A stretch of 34,294 bases of DNA, from contig JAPLXP010000011.1 in assembly GCA_026396015.1 (NCBI GenBank), positions 79,897 to 114,190 on the forward strand, in the 5' to 3' direction. The position numbers and the translations under genes were made by a program. Below the pieces are notes generated by a model. That model saw only the letters and a list, made by a program, of their open reading frames with translations, was not told where the DNA came from and made no database searches. The DNA comes from Candidatus Nomurabacteria bacterium. Its GTDB lineage: Bacteria; Patescibacteriota; Minisyncoccia; Phycocordibacterales; UBA9973. Every line of letters begins with the position of its first letter. Positions within the stretch are counted from its first letter, which is position 1. Below are positions 25,211 through 34,294 of the stretch, piece after piece.

Positions 25211-26046
25211 TGCAAAACGAAAATAAAAAATTTATATTTTTTGGTACACCAGATGTAGCAAAAAAAACACTAGACATTTTAAAAGAAAATGGATATACAC
25301 CATGTTGTATTGTCACATCACCAGACGCTCCATCTGGTCGTGGTATGATACAGACTGCCTCACCTGTATCAGTATGGGCTGAGAAGAATTTTATTGATTG
25401 TATCAAGCCAACAATTATCGATGATGAATTCATAAATACAACATCAGAATACAATGCTGATCTTTTTATTGTAGTAGCATACGGCAAAATTCTACCAGAA
25501 AAACTAATCAAACTACCCAAATTAGAAACTATCAATATACATTACTCTCTCCTACCTAAATACCGTGGCGCATCACCAGTAGAGCAAGCATTATTAAATG
25601 GTGACAAGGTAACAGGGGTATCAATACAGCAAATGGTATACAAGATGGACGCTGGAGATATTATTACCGAATTAGAAATACCTATAGATATTACAAACAC
25701 AAAAAGTACACTTCGTGAAAAACTCATAAATAAAGGTGGGGAGCTCTTGGTCTCAACACTACCCGATATTTTCAACAAAAAAATAACATTAAAGAAGCAA
25801 GACGAAAAACTCGCCACAAGATGCAAGAAAATTAAAAAAGAAGACGGATTGATAAATATCGATGGTGACGATTGGGAAAATTACAATAAATATAGAGCTT
25901 ACGAAAATTGGCCAAGTGTATTCTTTATGAAAGACAACAAAAGGATAAAAATAACAAAAGCAGTTTTTTCTGATGAAAAGTTCGTAATAATAAAAGTTAT
26001 ACCTGAGGGGAAAAAAGAAATAGACTACAATATCTTTAATAAATAA
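25210..26046 (+). CDS. fmt: Methionyl-tRNA formyltransferase
   Basis: FFGTPDVAKKTLDILKENGY; VVAYGKILPEKLI; NIHYSLLPKYRGASPVEQALLNGD; MDAGDI. Confidence 0.95.
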   Translation: MQNENKKFIFFGTPDVAKKTLDILKENGYTPCCIVTSPDAPSGRGMIQTASPVSVWAEKNFIDCIKPTIIDDEFINTTSEYNADLFIVVAYGKILPEKLIKLPKLETINIHYSLLPKYRGASPVEQALLNGDKVTGVSIQQMVYKMDAGDIITELEIPIDITNTKSTLREKLINKGGELLVSTLPDIFNKKITLKKQDEKLATRCKKIKKEDGLINIDGDDWENYNKYRAYENWPSVFFMKDNKRIKITKAVFSDEKFVIIKVIPEGKKEIDYNIFNK

Positions 26047-26088
26047 AAAATACTCCAGCATTTGCAAGAATGCTGGAGTATTTTTTAT
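26046..26088. terminator. Bidirectional terminator between convergent fmt and ABC permease
   Basis: AAAATACTCCAGCATT-tgcaag-AATGCTGGAGTATTTT. Confidence 0.9.
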
Positions 26089-27293
26089 TTTCTTGTGAAT
26101 GCTTCTTTTGGAGAGAGTCCTGCTGCACGATGAGCTGGCCACCAACCAGACACGAATCCAATAACAATAGAAAAACCCATAACAATGAGCACAAACCAAA
26201 ATGGTACAGCAAATAAATCAAAAGATTTTCCACCAAAACGAGTAGCAACAAAACTCAGTAAAAAGTTAAAGAATTTACCCAGACCCCACCCGATTCCCAC
26301 ACCACCCAGACCTCCCAAGAATCCCATAAATGATGCCTCTACGAGGAATAGATTGCGCACATCTGCATCTGTAGCACCGATGGACTTTAGGATACCCACT
26401 TCATAAATACGTTCTAGGAATCCTACGAGCATGGTGTTGAACATTCCAATAGCTGACACTATCAATGCAGTAATACCAAAGACTCCTAGTACCATAGTGA
26501 TAATATTTGTAATTTTTCGAGCTTGAGTTACCAAGTCTATGCGAGCAGCCACAATGAATCCATCATTAATCAACAAATCACGAAGTTTTTCTAGAACTTC
26601 GACACTCTTTGCTTTAACCAATGCTTTTCTGTAAAAAGGAGGGTCTACACTGAACAAATTAGAATATACAATCGCAGAAGGAGCAAGAGATTCATCAACA
26701 ATAATACCAGAGAGTGGGGGCTGTTCATTAGCCTTCACCTCTTGATCTATGTTTGTTTTTTCATCTTGAAAAGAAACCTTCAAATTAAATGGTTTATTTA
26801 ATACAGATGAATCAATCTTCAAACCCAGTGCTGTTAAGGTCTGACTAGTTACAACAACACCTTGCTTTTCTCCCAATATTTTACCAACAGAAGGTAATGT
26901 ACCCGAAAGCCTAAAATATGAAGGCTCAACCATTTGAACATCAACAATAAGACTAGATGTACCCACAGTACTAACTTCACCAGAAAAATTAGCAATAGGA
27001 CTTATTTCTGCAACATCTGGATATTTTCTAATTTTTTCAATACTTTCTTTTTTAATAACAAGATTACTCTCGGTTGGATAAGATATTTCCATTGTAACCA
27101 AAGAGTCTTCGGTAGTCATAAGTTTTCCAATTAATATATATTGAAGTCCATAACCCAAAGACACCAGCAAAACAACAGTAGCGATACCCACAGACATGCC
27201 CATTATTGTCAAAAAAGATCTTTGGGGTTTTGTCTTGAAAGATCTAAAAGACAATATTATTAATTCATGAAATTTTAACTGTTTATTTGGCAT
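26085..27293 (-). CDS. MacB/FtsX-type ABC transporter permease
   Basis: SFRSFKTKPQRSFLTIMGMSVGIATVVLLVSLGYGLQ; C-terminal FtsX core GIFGITALIVSAIGMFNTMLVGFLERIYEVGILKSIGATDADV-like. Confidence 0.9.
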   Translation of the reverse strand: MPNKQLKFHELIILSFRSFKTKPQRSFLTIMGMSVGIATVVLLVSLGYGLQYILIGKLMTTEDSLVTMEISYPTESNLVIKKESIEKIRKYPDVAEISPIANFSGEVSTVGTSSLIVDVQMVEPSYFRLSGTLPSVGKILGEKQGVVVTSQTLTALGLKIDSSVLNKPFNLKVSFQDEKTNIDQEVKANEQPPLSGIIVDESLAPSAIVYSNLFSVDPPFYRKALVKAKSVEVLEKLRDLLINDGFIVAARIDLVTQARKITNIITMVLGVFGITALIVSAIGMFNTMLVGFLERIYEVGILKSIGATDADVRNLFLVEASFMGFLGGLGGVGIGWGLGKFFNFLLSFVATRFGGKSFDLFAVPFWFVLIVMGFSIVIGFVSGWWPAHRAAGLSPKEAFTRK

Positions 27294-27302
27294 TATATTT
27301 TA

Positions 27303-28727
27303 TTAAATCTTTTTTAGGTCACTAGATTCTTGTTTTACTTCTTGTTGAACATTATTATTAACCAAAATACCTTCCAATACAAGCTCTAATTTTTCAGCAA
27401 ATATTTGAGATGCACGAAAAGACAATCCTGCACCTGATTTATTTTTTGTAAGACCCAATAGTTCCACGACTTTATCTTTTGAAATATAATTACGAATTCT
27501 ATCTGCAACTATTTGATCAATAGATTTTAACTCATCTGAAGTTAATTCTCTGGTATACCCATCAACCATCCAATTTCTTAAATTCTGAATTTCAGCAGAT
27601 ATATCAGTCTCTGGATTTTTAGACATTAATCTTCTTAGTGCTCGCATATTTTTTCTTCTTTCAATTACATCTTCAACATGAGAACTGACCTTTTCTGCTT
27701 TTTTACCACGCAAACCTAGACCATTTTCTTTGAAAGGTTTAACCATCAATTTATTAAACTCATTTTTGTCTATAATATTAAAAAATCTATTCTTAACAAA
27801 ATTTTCAAATCTATCTATCTCATCCAAAGAATAACCAGAAAGCTGAGAGTTGGCAATTTGATGCGAGGCAATATCATCACCTAATACATCATCAAAATCA
27901 CCTATATTATTAATCTTAGTATCTTCTTTTTTAACTTGTGATGGAGGAACCACAATAGGTGTAGTACTAGGTTCACTTACAGATGAAAGTTGTTTGTTTA
28001 AATGACTTGTGATTGAATCATTCAAAGTTTTTGGTGATATATGCTCAATTTCAGTAATAGAACCATCTTTCATATGATAAATAGTTTTTACATCACGAAG
28101 ACTCCATGCTTCGTGAGTAACCATGATTATAGTTCTACCATCTTTTTCATTAAGTTCTTTTAAAAACTCAAGGACCTTTTTTGCATTCACGGAGTCAAGG
28201 TTTCCTAATGGCTCATCAGCTATTATAATAGGCGGATCATTAGCAAGAGCACGAGCAATACCTACTCTTTGTTGTTGACCTCCAGATAATTCAAAAGGAT
28301 ATCTATGAGCATATTCAGAAAGATTCAAGCGATCCAAAAGTTTTGCAGCTTCAGAGTCAGCTTTTTCAGAAGAAATACCTACAAACAACATTGGCAATGC
28401 AACGTTTTTTAAAACAGTAAGAGATGGTACCAAGTTAAACTGCTGAAAAACAATACCAATACCAGTTTGCCTAAATATAGCAAGCTCCTGATTTGTTAAA
28501 GTAGATATATCTTTATTATTAATAGTAATTTGTCCTTCCTGGAAATGATCTATACCCGATATTGCATACAGCATCGTAGTTTTACCGCAACCAGAAGAAC
28601 CAAAGAAGGCGACATAATCACCTCTTTCAATGTCTAAGGTAACACCCTTCAAAGCTTTTACCTCCATAGGTTTACCTTTTTCATACCATAGACCCACATT
28701 TCTTAAACTAATGATTGAATCAGGCAT
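27303..28727 (-). CDS. MacB/LolD-type ABC ATPase with long C-terminal extension
   Basis: Walker A GSSGCGKTT, LSGGQQQRVGIARAL, Walker B PIIIADEPLGNLDS; about 240 extra residues after the ATPase core. Confidence 0.93.
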   Translation of the reverse strand: MPDSIISLRNVGLWYEKGKPMEVKALKGVTLDIERGDYVAFFGSSGCGKTTMLYAISGIDHFQEGQITINNKDISTLTNQELAIFRQTGIGIVFQQFNLVPSLTVLKNVALPMLFVGISSEKADSEAAKLLDRLNLSEYAHRYPFELSGGQQQRVGIARALANDPPIIIADEPLGNLDSVNAKKVLEFLKELNEKDGRTIIMVTHEAWSLRDVKTIYHMKDGSITEIEHISPKTLNDSITSHLNKQLSSVSEPSTTPIVVPPSQVKKEDTKINNIGDFDDVLGDDIASHQIANSQLSGYSLDEIDRFENFVKNRFFNIIDKNEFNKLMVKPFKENGLGLRGKKAEKVSSHVEDVIERRKNMRALRRLMSKNPETDISAEIQNLRNWMVDGYTRELTSDELKSIDQIVADRIRNYISKDKVVELLGLTKNKSGAGLSFRASQIFAEKLELVLEGILVNNNVQQEVKQESSDLKKI

Positions 28728-29157
28728 GTAATTTATCTGTAAATGAGATTATTTCTTTAGGCATTATCTCACCCTTTGTTAAATAAGCATCGACTCCAAC
28801 TTTTACTGCTTCTTCTTTTAAAATTTCATCTTTTTGACCAGAATAAATAATTATATTTATGCAAGATAATTCATTATTTTTTTTGATTCCAGAAATAAAA
28901 GCAAGAGAAAGTGCCATCTGATAAGCTGGAGCGTTACAACCAGCCCCCTTTGAAGACATAAGTACATCTAAAAAAATAGTATCCGGTCTCGTCTCAATGT
29001 TTTTTACAAGCTCATTTGCTTTTTCAAAGGATGACACCATCTCAACATCATATATATTACTCTTTCCATGTATCCAAAAAATATCACGAAAATATATTCG
29101 CATCATCTCGTCATCATCTATGAGTAGAATTTTTATTTTCTTTTTTAGATTTTCCAT
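28720..29157 (-). CDS. Stand-alone response-regulator receiver (CheY-like)
   Basis: ILLIDDDEMMR; IFLDVLMSS; IIIYSGQ; AYLTKGE. TGA stop overlaps the ABC ATPase start. Confidence 0.87.
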   Translation of the reverse strand: MENLKKKIKILLIDDDEMMRIYFRDIFWIHGKSNIYDVEMVSSFEKANELVKNIETRPDTIFLDVLMSSKGAGCNAPAYQMALSLAFISGIKKNNELSCINIIIYSGQKDEILKEEAVKVGVDAYLTKGEIMPKEIISFTDKLHA

Positions 29158-29206
29158 TTTAAATCTTACTATTATACTTAATATAGTAATTATAGCAGAT
29201 TAAAAT

Positions 29207-31054
29207 TTATACAACAAAGTCTTTATTTAAAATTCCATTTCTTAGAATTAGATTTTCTGATTTATATATATAAGTATATGATTCGTCATTATTTTTTTTA
29301 TCAATTACAATATAATACTCACCTTTTGGTAATAGACAATAATAATTGCCATACTTATCAGCAACACGATGAAATATTTCCTTAGTTCCTCCTTTTTGAA
29401 AAACACGAATAATAGCAAAAGATAATGGAAACATTGTATCTTTTTCTTTTATCGTACCGTGTGTTTTTGATTTTATATTTATTTTTCTAAATATCATTAA
29501 AATAATATAAAAAGAAATAACACCAACATTATAGTAGCTAAAACCATTAATCAATACTAGCAATACAGAAAAAACAAAACCAAGATAAAACAAAAAATTA
29601 GAAATCTTAGCAAAAATACTCGCATTAGGAGAATTAAATTTTAATAAATTTTTATCTTTTTTAGTAAATTCATTCCAATCAAATCTTTCTGGGTCCATTG
29701 GTATGTTTTTTGTAATAGTTTTACCATCTTCTAGATACATCAATTCTCCAAAATAAAGATTTTCATAAATAGTATCATTTGATTTTCCGTCCATCTTTTT
29801 TGAGGGAAAAATGTAATTATTTTTCTTTACAGAAAGAGCATACCAGCCGGGTGGAACAAGAAATCCAAAACGACCATCCATATCAGTTATCGCAGTCGAT
29901 ACTTCTTTTCCATTCTTATCAGATAGCACTACATATACAGGATCCAATGGTTGCTTTGTTACACTGTCATACACAGTTCCCCATGGTCTTAATTTTTTCT
30001 TTAAACCAATTGCTGATAAAAATAAACTCCACAACCTAAAGAAATTTAAAAAAAACTCAGAAAAAGATATCGCATTAAATATTAGAGAAGATACGATAGT
30101 AGTACTTCCTCCCACGACACCGGCAGTTGTCACAGTTTTGGCTCCTATATCAAGAGTATCTGAATTTGCAACATTTACAACTTCATCACGTATTTGAGTA
30201 GATTTTATTTTTATGACAGAAGAGATATTACTTTTATTTTCTTTTTGAGGAACAGATATATTAATATCATTTACAATTTTATTACCAGATATACTAACAT
30301 TTTTTTTAATAGGAGTACTATCTTCAGGCATTATATAAGTAATACCACCAGTTATAACTGGGGTATTATTATTTTTTACAATATCACTAGAAGATTCATA
30401 CTGACCAATATTACCAATTGGCATCTGTTTTGGAGAATTAGCATCTTTTTTGATAACAATATTATCCGTAGTATCCACAATTAAAGATACTACTGGTGGT
30501 TCAATATTTTTAATAATAAGAACAGGAGGTGTGCCGTCTTTTCTGAAAGATATAGGTCTCCAATCTGTTTTTACTTTATAATCCTCTTTTGTACAAGAAT
30601 TGTCATTTATACAATTAAAAGATATTATTCCAAATTTTTGACTCAAAGCATATCCAGTAAATTCACCATCTGAATTTATTTTCACACCCCCACTATTAGG
30701 GCTGAAATTCAACCATCCACCAAACTCAGACGTAGCATATCCATACAGATTACCTTCTCCATCATTAAAAACCCCAGCACCAGAAGGTGCCAAATTAACC
30801 CATCCTATTTTTTCACCCCAAGCAAAACCAGTTAAATTCGAATCTGTAACATCAACATGGATACTACCTCTAAACAAACCGAAGTTTATCTTCAGAGTCG
30901 GATCAGTTGAACCCTTTGCGTACTTATAAACATTATCTATTGTACCTGAAAGATCGGCAGCATTTATAATATACGGACCAAAAATTACAACACAAAAGAA
31001 ACTAAGGATTCCAACAAATACAATATACTTGTTTTTGTGGTATTTATTTTCCAT
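29207..31054 (-). CDS. Multi-TM surface protein with GW-type repeats and two carboxypeptidase-regulatory-like domains
   Basis: Signal anchor; repeats GFAWGEKIGWVNLAP / GYATSEFGGWLNFSP / GYALSQKFGIISFNC; GTVYDSVTKQPLDPVYVVLSDKNGKEVSTAITDMDGRFGFLVPPGWY; second GTIKEKDT...DKYGNYYCLLPKGEYYI. Confidence 0.8.
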   Translation of the reverse strand: MENKYHKNKYIVFVGILSFFCVVIFGPYIINAADLSGTIDNVYKYAKGSTDPTLKINFGLFRGSIHVDVTDSNLTGFAWGEKIGWVNLAPSGAGVFNDGEGNLYGYATSEFGGWLNFSPNSGGVKINSDGEFTGYALSQKFGIISFNCINDNSCTKEDYKVKTDWRPISFRKDGTPPVLIIKNIEPPVVSLIVDTTDNIVIKKDANSPKQMPIGNIGQYESSSDIVKNNNTPVITGGITYIMPEDSTPIKKNVSISGNKIVNDINISVPQKENKSNISSVIKIKSTQIRDEVVNVANSDTLDIGAKTVTTAGVVGGSTTIVSSLIFNAISFSEFFLNFFRLWSLFLSAIGLKKKLRPWGTVYDSVTKQPLDPVYVVLSDKNGKEVSTAITDMDGRFGFLVPPGWYALSVKKNNYIFPSKKMDGKSNDTIYENLYFGELMYLEDGKTITKNIPMDPERFDWNEFTKKDKNLLKFNSPNASIFAKISNFLFYLGFVFSVLLVLINGFSYYNVGVISFYIILMIFRKINIKSKTHGTIKEKDTMFPLSFAIIRVFQKGGTKEIFHRVADKYGNYYCLLPKGEYYIVIDKKNNDESYTYIYKSENLILRNGILNKDFVV

Positions 31055-31059
31055 AATTT

Positions 31060-34000
31060 CTATTTTACATTATTAATAAAATTAAATGTCTCGTTAAAGT
31101 TTTTAAATATAACGTCTACAATAGATTCATTTGGTCTTGGTGTGATAATAGTACGAACAGGTAAGACTGCTATGTTGTTTGCATCATCAGAAGATGCTAT
31201 TTGGAATCTATACACCTGACCAGGTCTCAATGTTGTCAGCATTACCGTATGAGTCAAAGTTAATTCTGTATCCTCTTGTTTATTTGCTAAAGCCTTATCA
31301 GGAGAACCAGATCCTTCTTCATAATAAACCACTGAAGTAGATGGTTCATCTGTCTTCCAGGAAACTATCGTCTGAGTTTTATCTGTTCTACCTACAACAA
31401 GAGCACTATCAATTTTTATTCTAGAGATAACAGGTGGTGTCACATCAGTAGAAGTAGTTACATTCAAAGCCTCGACAGCTTCGACAATATTACCAATATC
31501 ATTTACACCAGAAACATTTACAGAATAAGTAGTACCAGGAGCCAGATTTTCTACCTTAACAGAATGAGAAAGATTCATTGATCCATCTGTGGTACGATCA
31601 ATATTACCATTTCTTAAATTCTTATATTCTACGATTGAAGAAGTTGGTTCACTTGTTACCCATACGACTGTAAATGAATCTTTCTTACGATCAGCGACAG
31701 ATGCGACTATTTTTGCAGGTTTTGTTGTAAACACAACATCTTCAGATTTACCAATAACTTGTGGCAATGAAAAGGCTTTTGCCATTACATGATATTTAGT
31801 ATTAGGTTTTAATCCAATTAATTGTAATTTATGGTTTATCTCTTTTGTGCTAGTATCTGATATTTCTCCATTATAACTACTAGTAGTAGCATCAACTATA
31901 CTAGTATAATAACTATCACTTGAATAACTAACAACTGGGTAAGATTTAATATTTGTCTTAAATGTCACCGCAGCTGAATTCTCTGTTATATCAGATAAAT
32001 CTGGCTTTTGAACAAATGGTGCAATCAAAGAAGGAACTATTGATTCTATTGTTGAATCTATTTCTGATTGGAATTGTTCTATGTTATCTACACTTGTACG
32101 CTCTGGTAAATTCTCACTGAAGAATTTTGTTTTAAAAACTTGATTTTTATCACTAAAAGTCCCAACATTACCATATTTATCTATAGCTTTCAATCTAAAA
32201 TAATAATCTGTTCCCATTGTTAAGCCAGTCAATTTTATCTTATGGTTCTTCGCAAAAGCAAAGTCTGCAACATTTTTACCATAATCTTCATTTTTACCAT
32301 AATCTATAGCACCAATAGTTTCCTTGTCACTATCAAAACTTATAATAGCAGTAAAGGAAGTAATTTCTGATATTTTTGAATTAGTAATAACCGGTAATTC
32401 TGTAACTTGATCTTTTATTTTATTTTCAATATTTTGTTTTTCTTGAAGAAGAGAATCATATACACTTTGAAGTACGCCTGATATTACATTTACAGATACA
32501 GTTTGATTAGAGTCCACTGTTTGTACTGTTTGCACTGAAGATACAGCTTCATTACCTGCTACATCTTTTGAATGAATAACATAATAATATGTTGTATTAG
32601 CAGTTAATCCAACTAATGATATAAAATGACTAGTTGCGGGAGTAGAATCAATCAATGATTCAGTTGTTAATGAACCAGATTGTGTTCCGTACCACACGAC
32701 TCCGTCAGTCAATTCATCTGTCTTCCATACTATACCCACAGCAGTAGGTGTTGTAGCTGGTGTTGCAATACCAGATATTATAGGAAGAGTTACATCAACA
32801 ACATTTATAATTCTATCTTTTGTTGATGTAGCGCCAGTCACGTTATCTGTGACTGTATAAGTAATTTTATTTCCAGAAGATCCATAATGCTGGTTATTTA
32901 CACCAGTTAGACCAGTTACAATTATACTGCTGGTTAAATCTCTAATACTATCATCTGCATCTGTAATACTTGCAGTCACACCTGGTTCAGAAAAAACAGT
33001 CATTGTATTCATTAAATAAGGGTCTGAACCTCCAGTAAACACAATCACAGGAGCAGGAGCTGTCGCAGAAGTAAAAGTAACTGCAATAGTATGATTAGAA
33101 ACAACATCATTAAAATTATAAGTATTTATACCATCAGCAGGCAATAGAGACTGATTGGCATTATCTATGATAATAGTTGCTACTTTAAATCCAGAATCTG
33201 GAGTTAATGTAAATGTTGGATTTGAATGAGTTGGAATTATGTATGTACCGTTTTGATCAGCGGTTCCAACATCTGAAATTATATTACCATGATTACCTGT
33301 AGTGACATCAATTCTATACTGTTCTGCATACACAATATGCACAACTCTAATCATTTCAACTGCAGGATTTAAGTGCGCATCGCTGACATTGTAACGAATA
33401 TTATAATCACCGACAACCTGAGTATTTACAGCAGATACACCTACTACAACAATATTTGAAGTAAGATTTATATTACCAGGATTATCTAAAGCAGTAGCAC
33501 CAGCATCTGTGTAAGTACTTACACTACCCACCACTATAGTCACATCATCTAATCCATTCACCTGAGTAATAGTAATCACTGGTGGAATATTATCAGCAGC
33601 AGCGATAAATGAAGCAGAAATTGTGTGTACACTTGTAACATTGCTAAACGTATACAGTGCAATAGTGGAATTATTTGAATCAAAAACTGTTGGGACAATT
33701 GGAGTACTATCAACTATTATTGAATACACCTTAAATCCTGCTTCAGGAATAATACTAAATTGCTGTGAGGCATTCAAATTTACGGTTAAAATATTATTTA
33801 CTCCTTCTGGTAAAATACTACCATTAGAAACCTGGTTAATAGTTATATCATAGCTAGATGGAGCATTTACTATAACAGTTCTATTTTTACTTGTATGATT
33901 TCCACTTGAATCTATAGCAGAATAAACAATTATATAAGTACCTACAATAGAAGTATTAGATTGATTTAATATACTGTATTTACATGTGCCAGCTGATGAA

Positions 34001-34294
34001 GTTGTATCAGTAGCACCTAAAGTACAAGTACCATCTACAGCATCAACTACCGTAAACCCTGGATCATTATATGTCTGACCTGTAGTTAGTGTAACTGTAC
34101 CTCCAGTGAGAGTAATTACTGGTGCAGTTGTATCTGATGTTGTAATTATACTAAACGTCGCCGCAATAGTATGAGCAGTCAATACATTTGAAAATGTATA
34201 TGAGGAAGCTGTAACGAGAGATACACCATCTACAGTCAAAGTAGCGATTTGAAATCCTGATGCTGGAGTGATTGTATACATTTGATTTGCACCT
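31060..34294 (-). CDS. Giant multidomain surface adhesin-like protein (DUF5011-like Ig, divergent InlB B-like and FN3-like repeats); N-terminus beyond window
   Basis: Frame remains open to the window edge (GANQMYTITPASGF). Repeats PASGFQIATLTVDG...YTFSNVLTAHTIAATF; PVITLTGGTVTLTTGQTYNDPG; four FN3-like modules. Confidence 0.85.
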   Translation of the reverse strand, partial: GANQMYTITPASGFQIATLTVDGVSLVTASSYTFSNVLTAHTIAATFSIITTSDTTAPVITLTGGTVTLTTGQTYNDPGFTVVDAVDGTCTLGATDTTSSAGTCKYSILNQSNTSIVGTYIIVYSAIDSSGNHTSKNRTVIVNAPSSYDITINQVSNGSILPEGVNNILTVNLNASQQFSIIPEAGFKVYSIIVDSTPIVPTVFDSNNSTIALYTFSNVTSVHTISASFIAAADNIPPVITITQVNGLDDVTIVVGSVSTYTDAGATALDNPGNINLTSNIVVVGVSAVNTQVVGDYNIRYNVSDAHLNPAVEMIRVVHIVYAEQYRIDVTTGNHGNIISDVGTADQNGTYIIPTHSNPTFTLTPDSGFKVATIIIDNANQSLLPADGINTYNFNDVVSNHTIAVTFTSATAPAPVIVFTGGSDPYLMNTMTVFSEPGVTASITDADDSIRDLTSSIIVTGLTGVNNQHYGSSGNKITYTVTDNVTGATSTKDRIINVVDVTLPIISGIATPATTPTAVGIVWKTDELTDGVVWYGTQSGSLTTESLIDSTPATSHFISLVGLTANTTYYYVIHSKDVAGNEAVSSVQTVQTVDSNQTVSVNVISGVLQSVYDSLLQEKQNIENKIKDQVTELPVITNSKISEITSFTAIISFDSDKETIGAIDYGKNEDYGKNVADFAFAKNHKIKLTGLTMGTDYYFRLKAIDKYGNVGTFSDKNQVFKTKFFSENLPERTSVDNIEQFQSEIDSTIESIVPSLIAPFVQKPDLSDITENSAAVTFKTNIKSYPVVSYSSDSYYTSIVDATTSSYNGEISDTSTKEINHKLQLIGLKPNTKYHVMAKAFSLPQVIGKSEDVVFTTKPAKIVASVADRKKDSFTVVWVTSEPTSSIVEYKNLRNGNIDRTTDGSMNLSHSVKVENLAPGTTYSVNVSGVNDIGNIVEAVEALNVTTSTDVTPPVISRIKIDSALVVGRTDKTQTIVSWKTDEPSTSVVYYEEGSGSPDKALANKQEDTELTLTHTVMLTTLRPGQVYRFQIASSDDANNIAVLPVRTIITPRPNESIVDVIFKNFNETFNFINNVK

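Noticed and set aside
28720-28722. Possible alternative genetic code (UGA = Gly, as in Gracilibacteria/Absconditabacteria)
   Set aside because: The receiver ORF ends with TGA overlapping the next start, and conserved proteins read through without in-frame TGA. TGA is rare as a stop here but used.
34279-34281. ATG at 34281 as the true start of the adhesin gene
   Set aside because: The frame is open upstream to the window edge and continues a repeat (GANQ-MYTITPASGF), so the Met is internal.

Overview
The window looks like a chromosomal fragment from a streamlined bacterium, most likely Candidatus Patescibacteria/Parcubacteria (CPR). That placement is inferred from a VirB2-like pilin array, GW-repeat and carboxypeptidase-regulatory surface proteins, and short compact genes; it was not tested phylogenetically. 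Housekeeping genes: ftsZ 3' end, a TrxB/AhpF-like reductase, a GlmU-N-like nucleotidyltransferase, an MgtA-like P-type ATPase, gyrA, rpsA, pth, lepB, hisS, def, fmt, tRNA-Val(GAC) and tRNA-Glu(UUC). Accessory or less described parts: (i) a minus-strand operon with about five VirB2/T4SS-pilin-like genes, one fused to a large extracytoplasmic domain, plus an orphan solute-binding protein, a methyltransferase and a secreted Ala-rich protein (7.0-12.7 kb); (ii) a possible surface-sensing/export operon of giant adhesin, multi-TM transducer-like protein, stand-alone receiver, ABC ATPase with a duplicated C-terminal extension, and FtsX-type permease (26.1-34.3 kb); (iii) partial tRNA copies around both tRNA genes, with hairpin-dense GC-rich DNA downstream; (iv) three orphan genes with near-identical promoters and a dispersed family of terminators (18.9-22.1 kb); (v) a structured, terminator-ending leader upstream of rpsA. 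TGA is used as a stop at least once (28720-28722), so code 25 is unlikely. All calls come from reading the sequence by eye; no database search was run.
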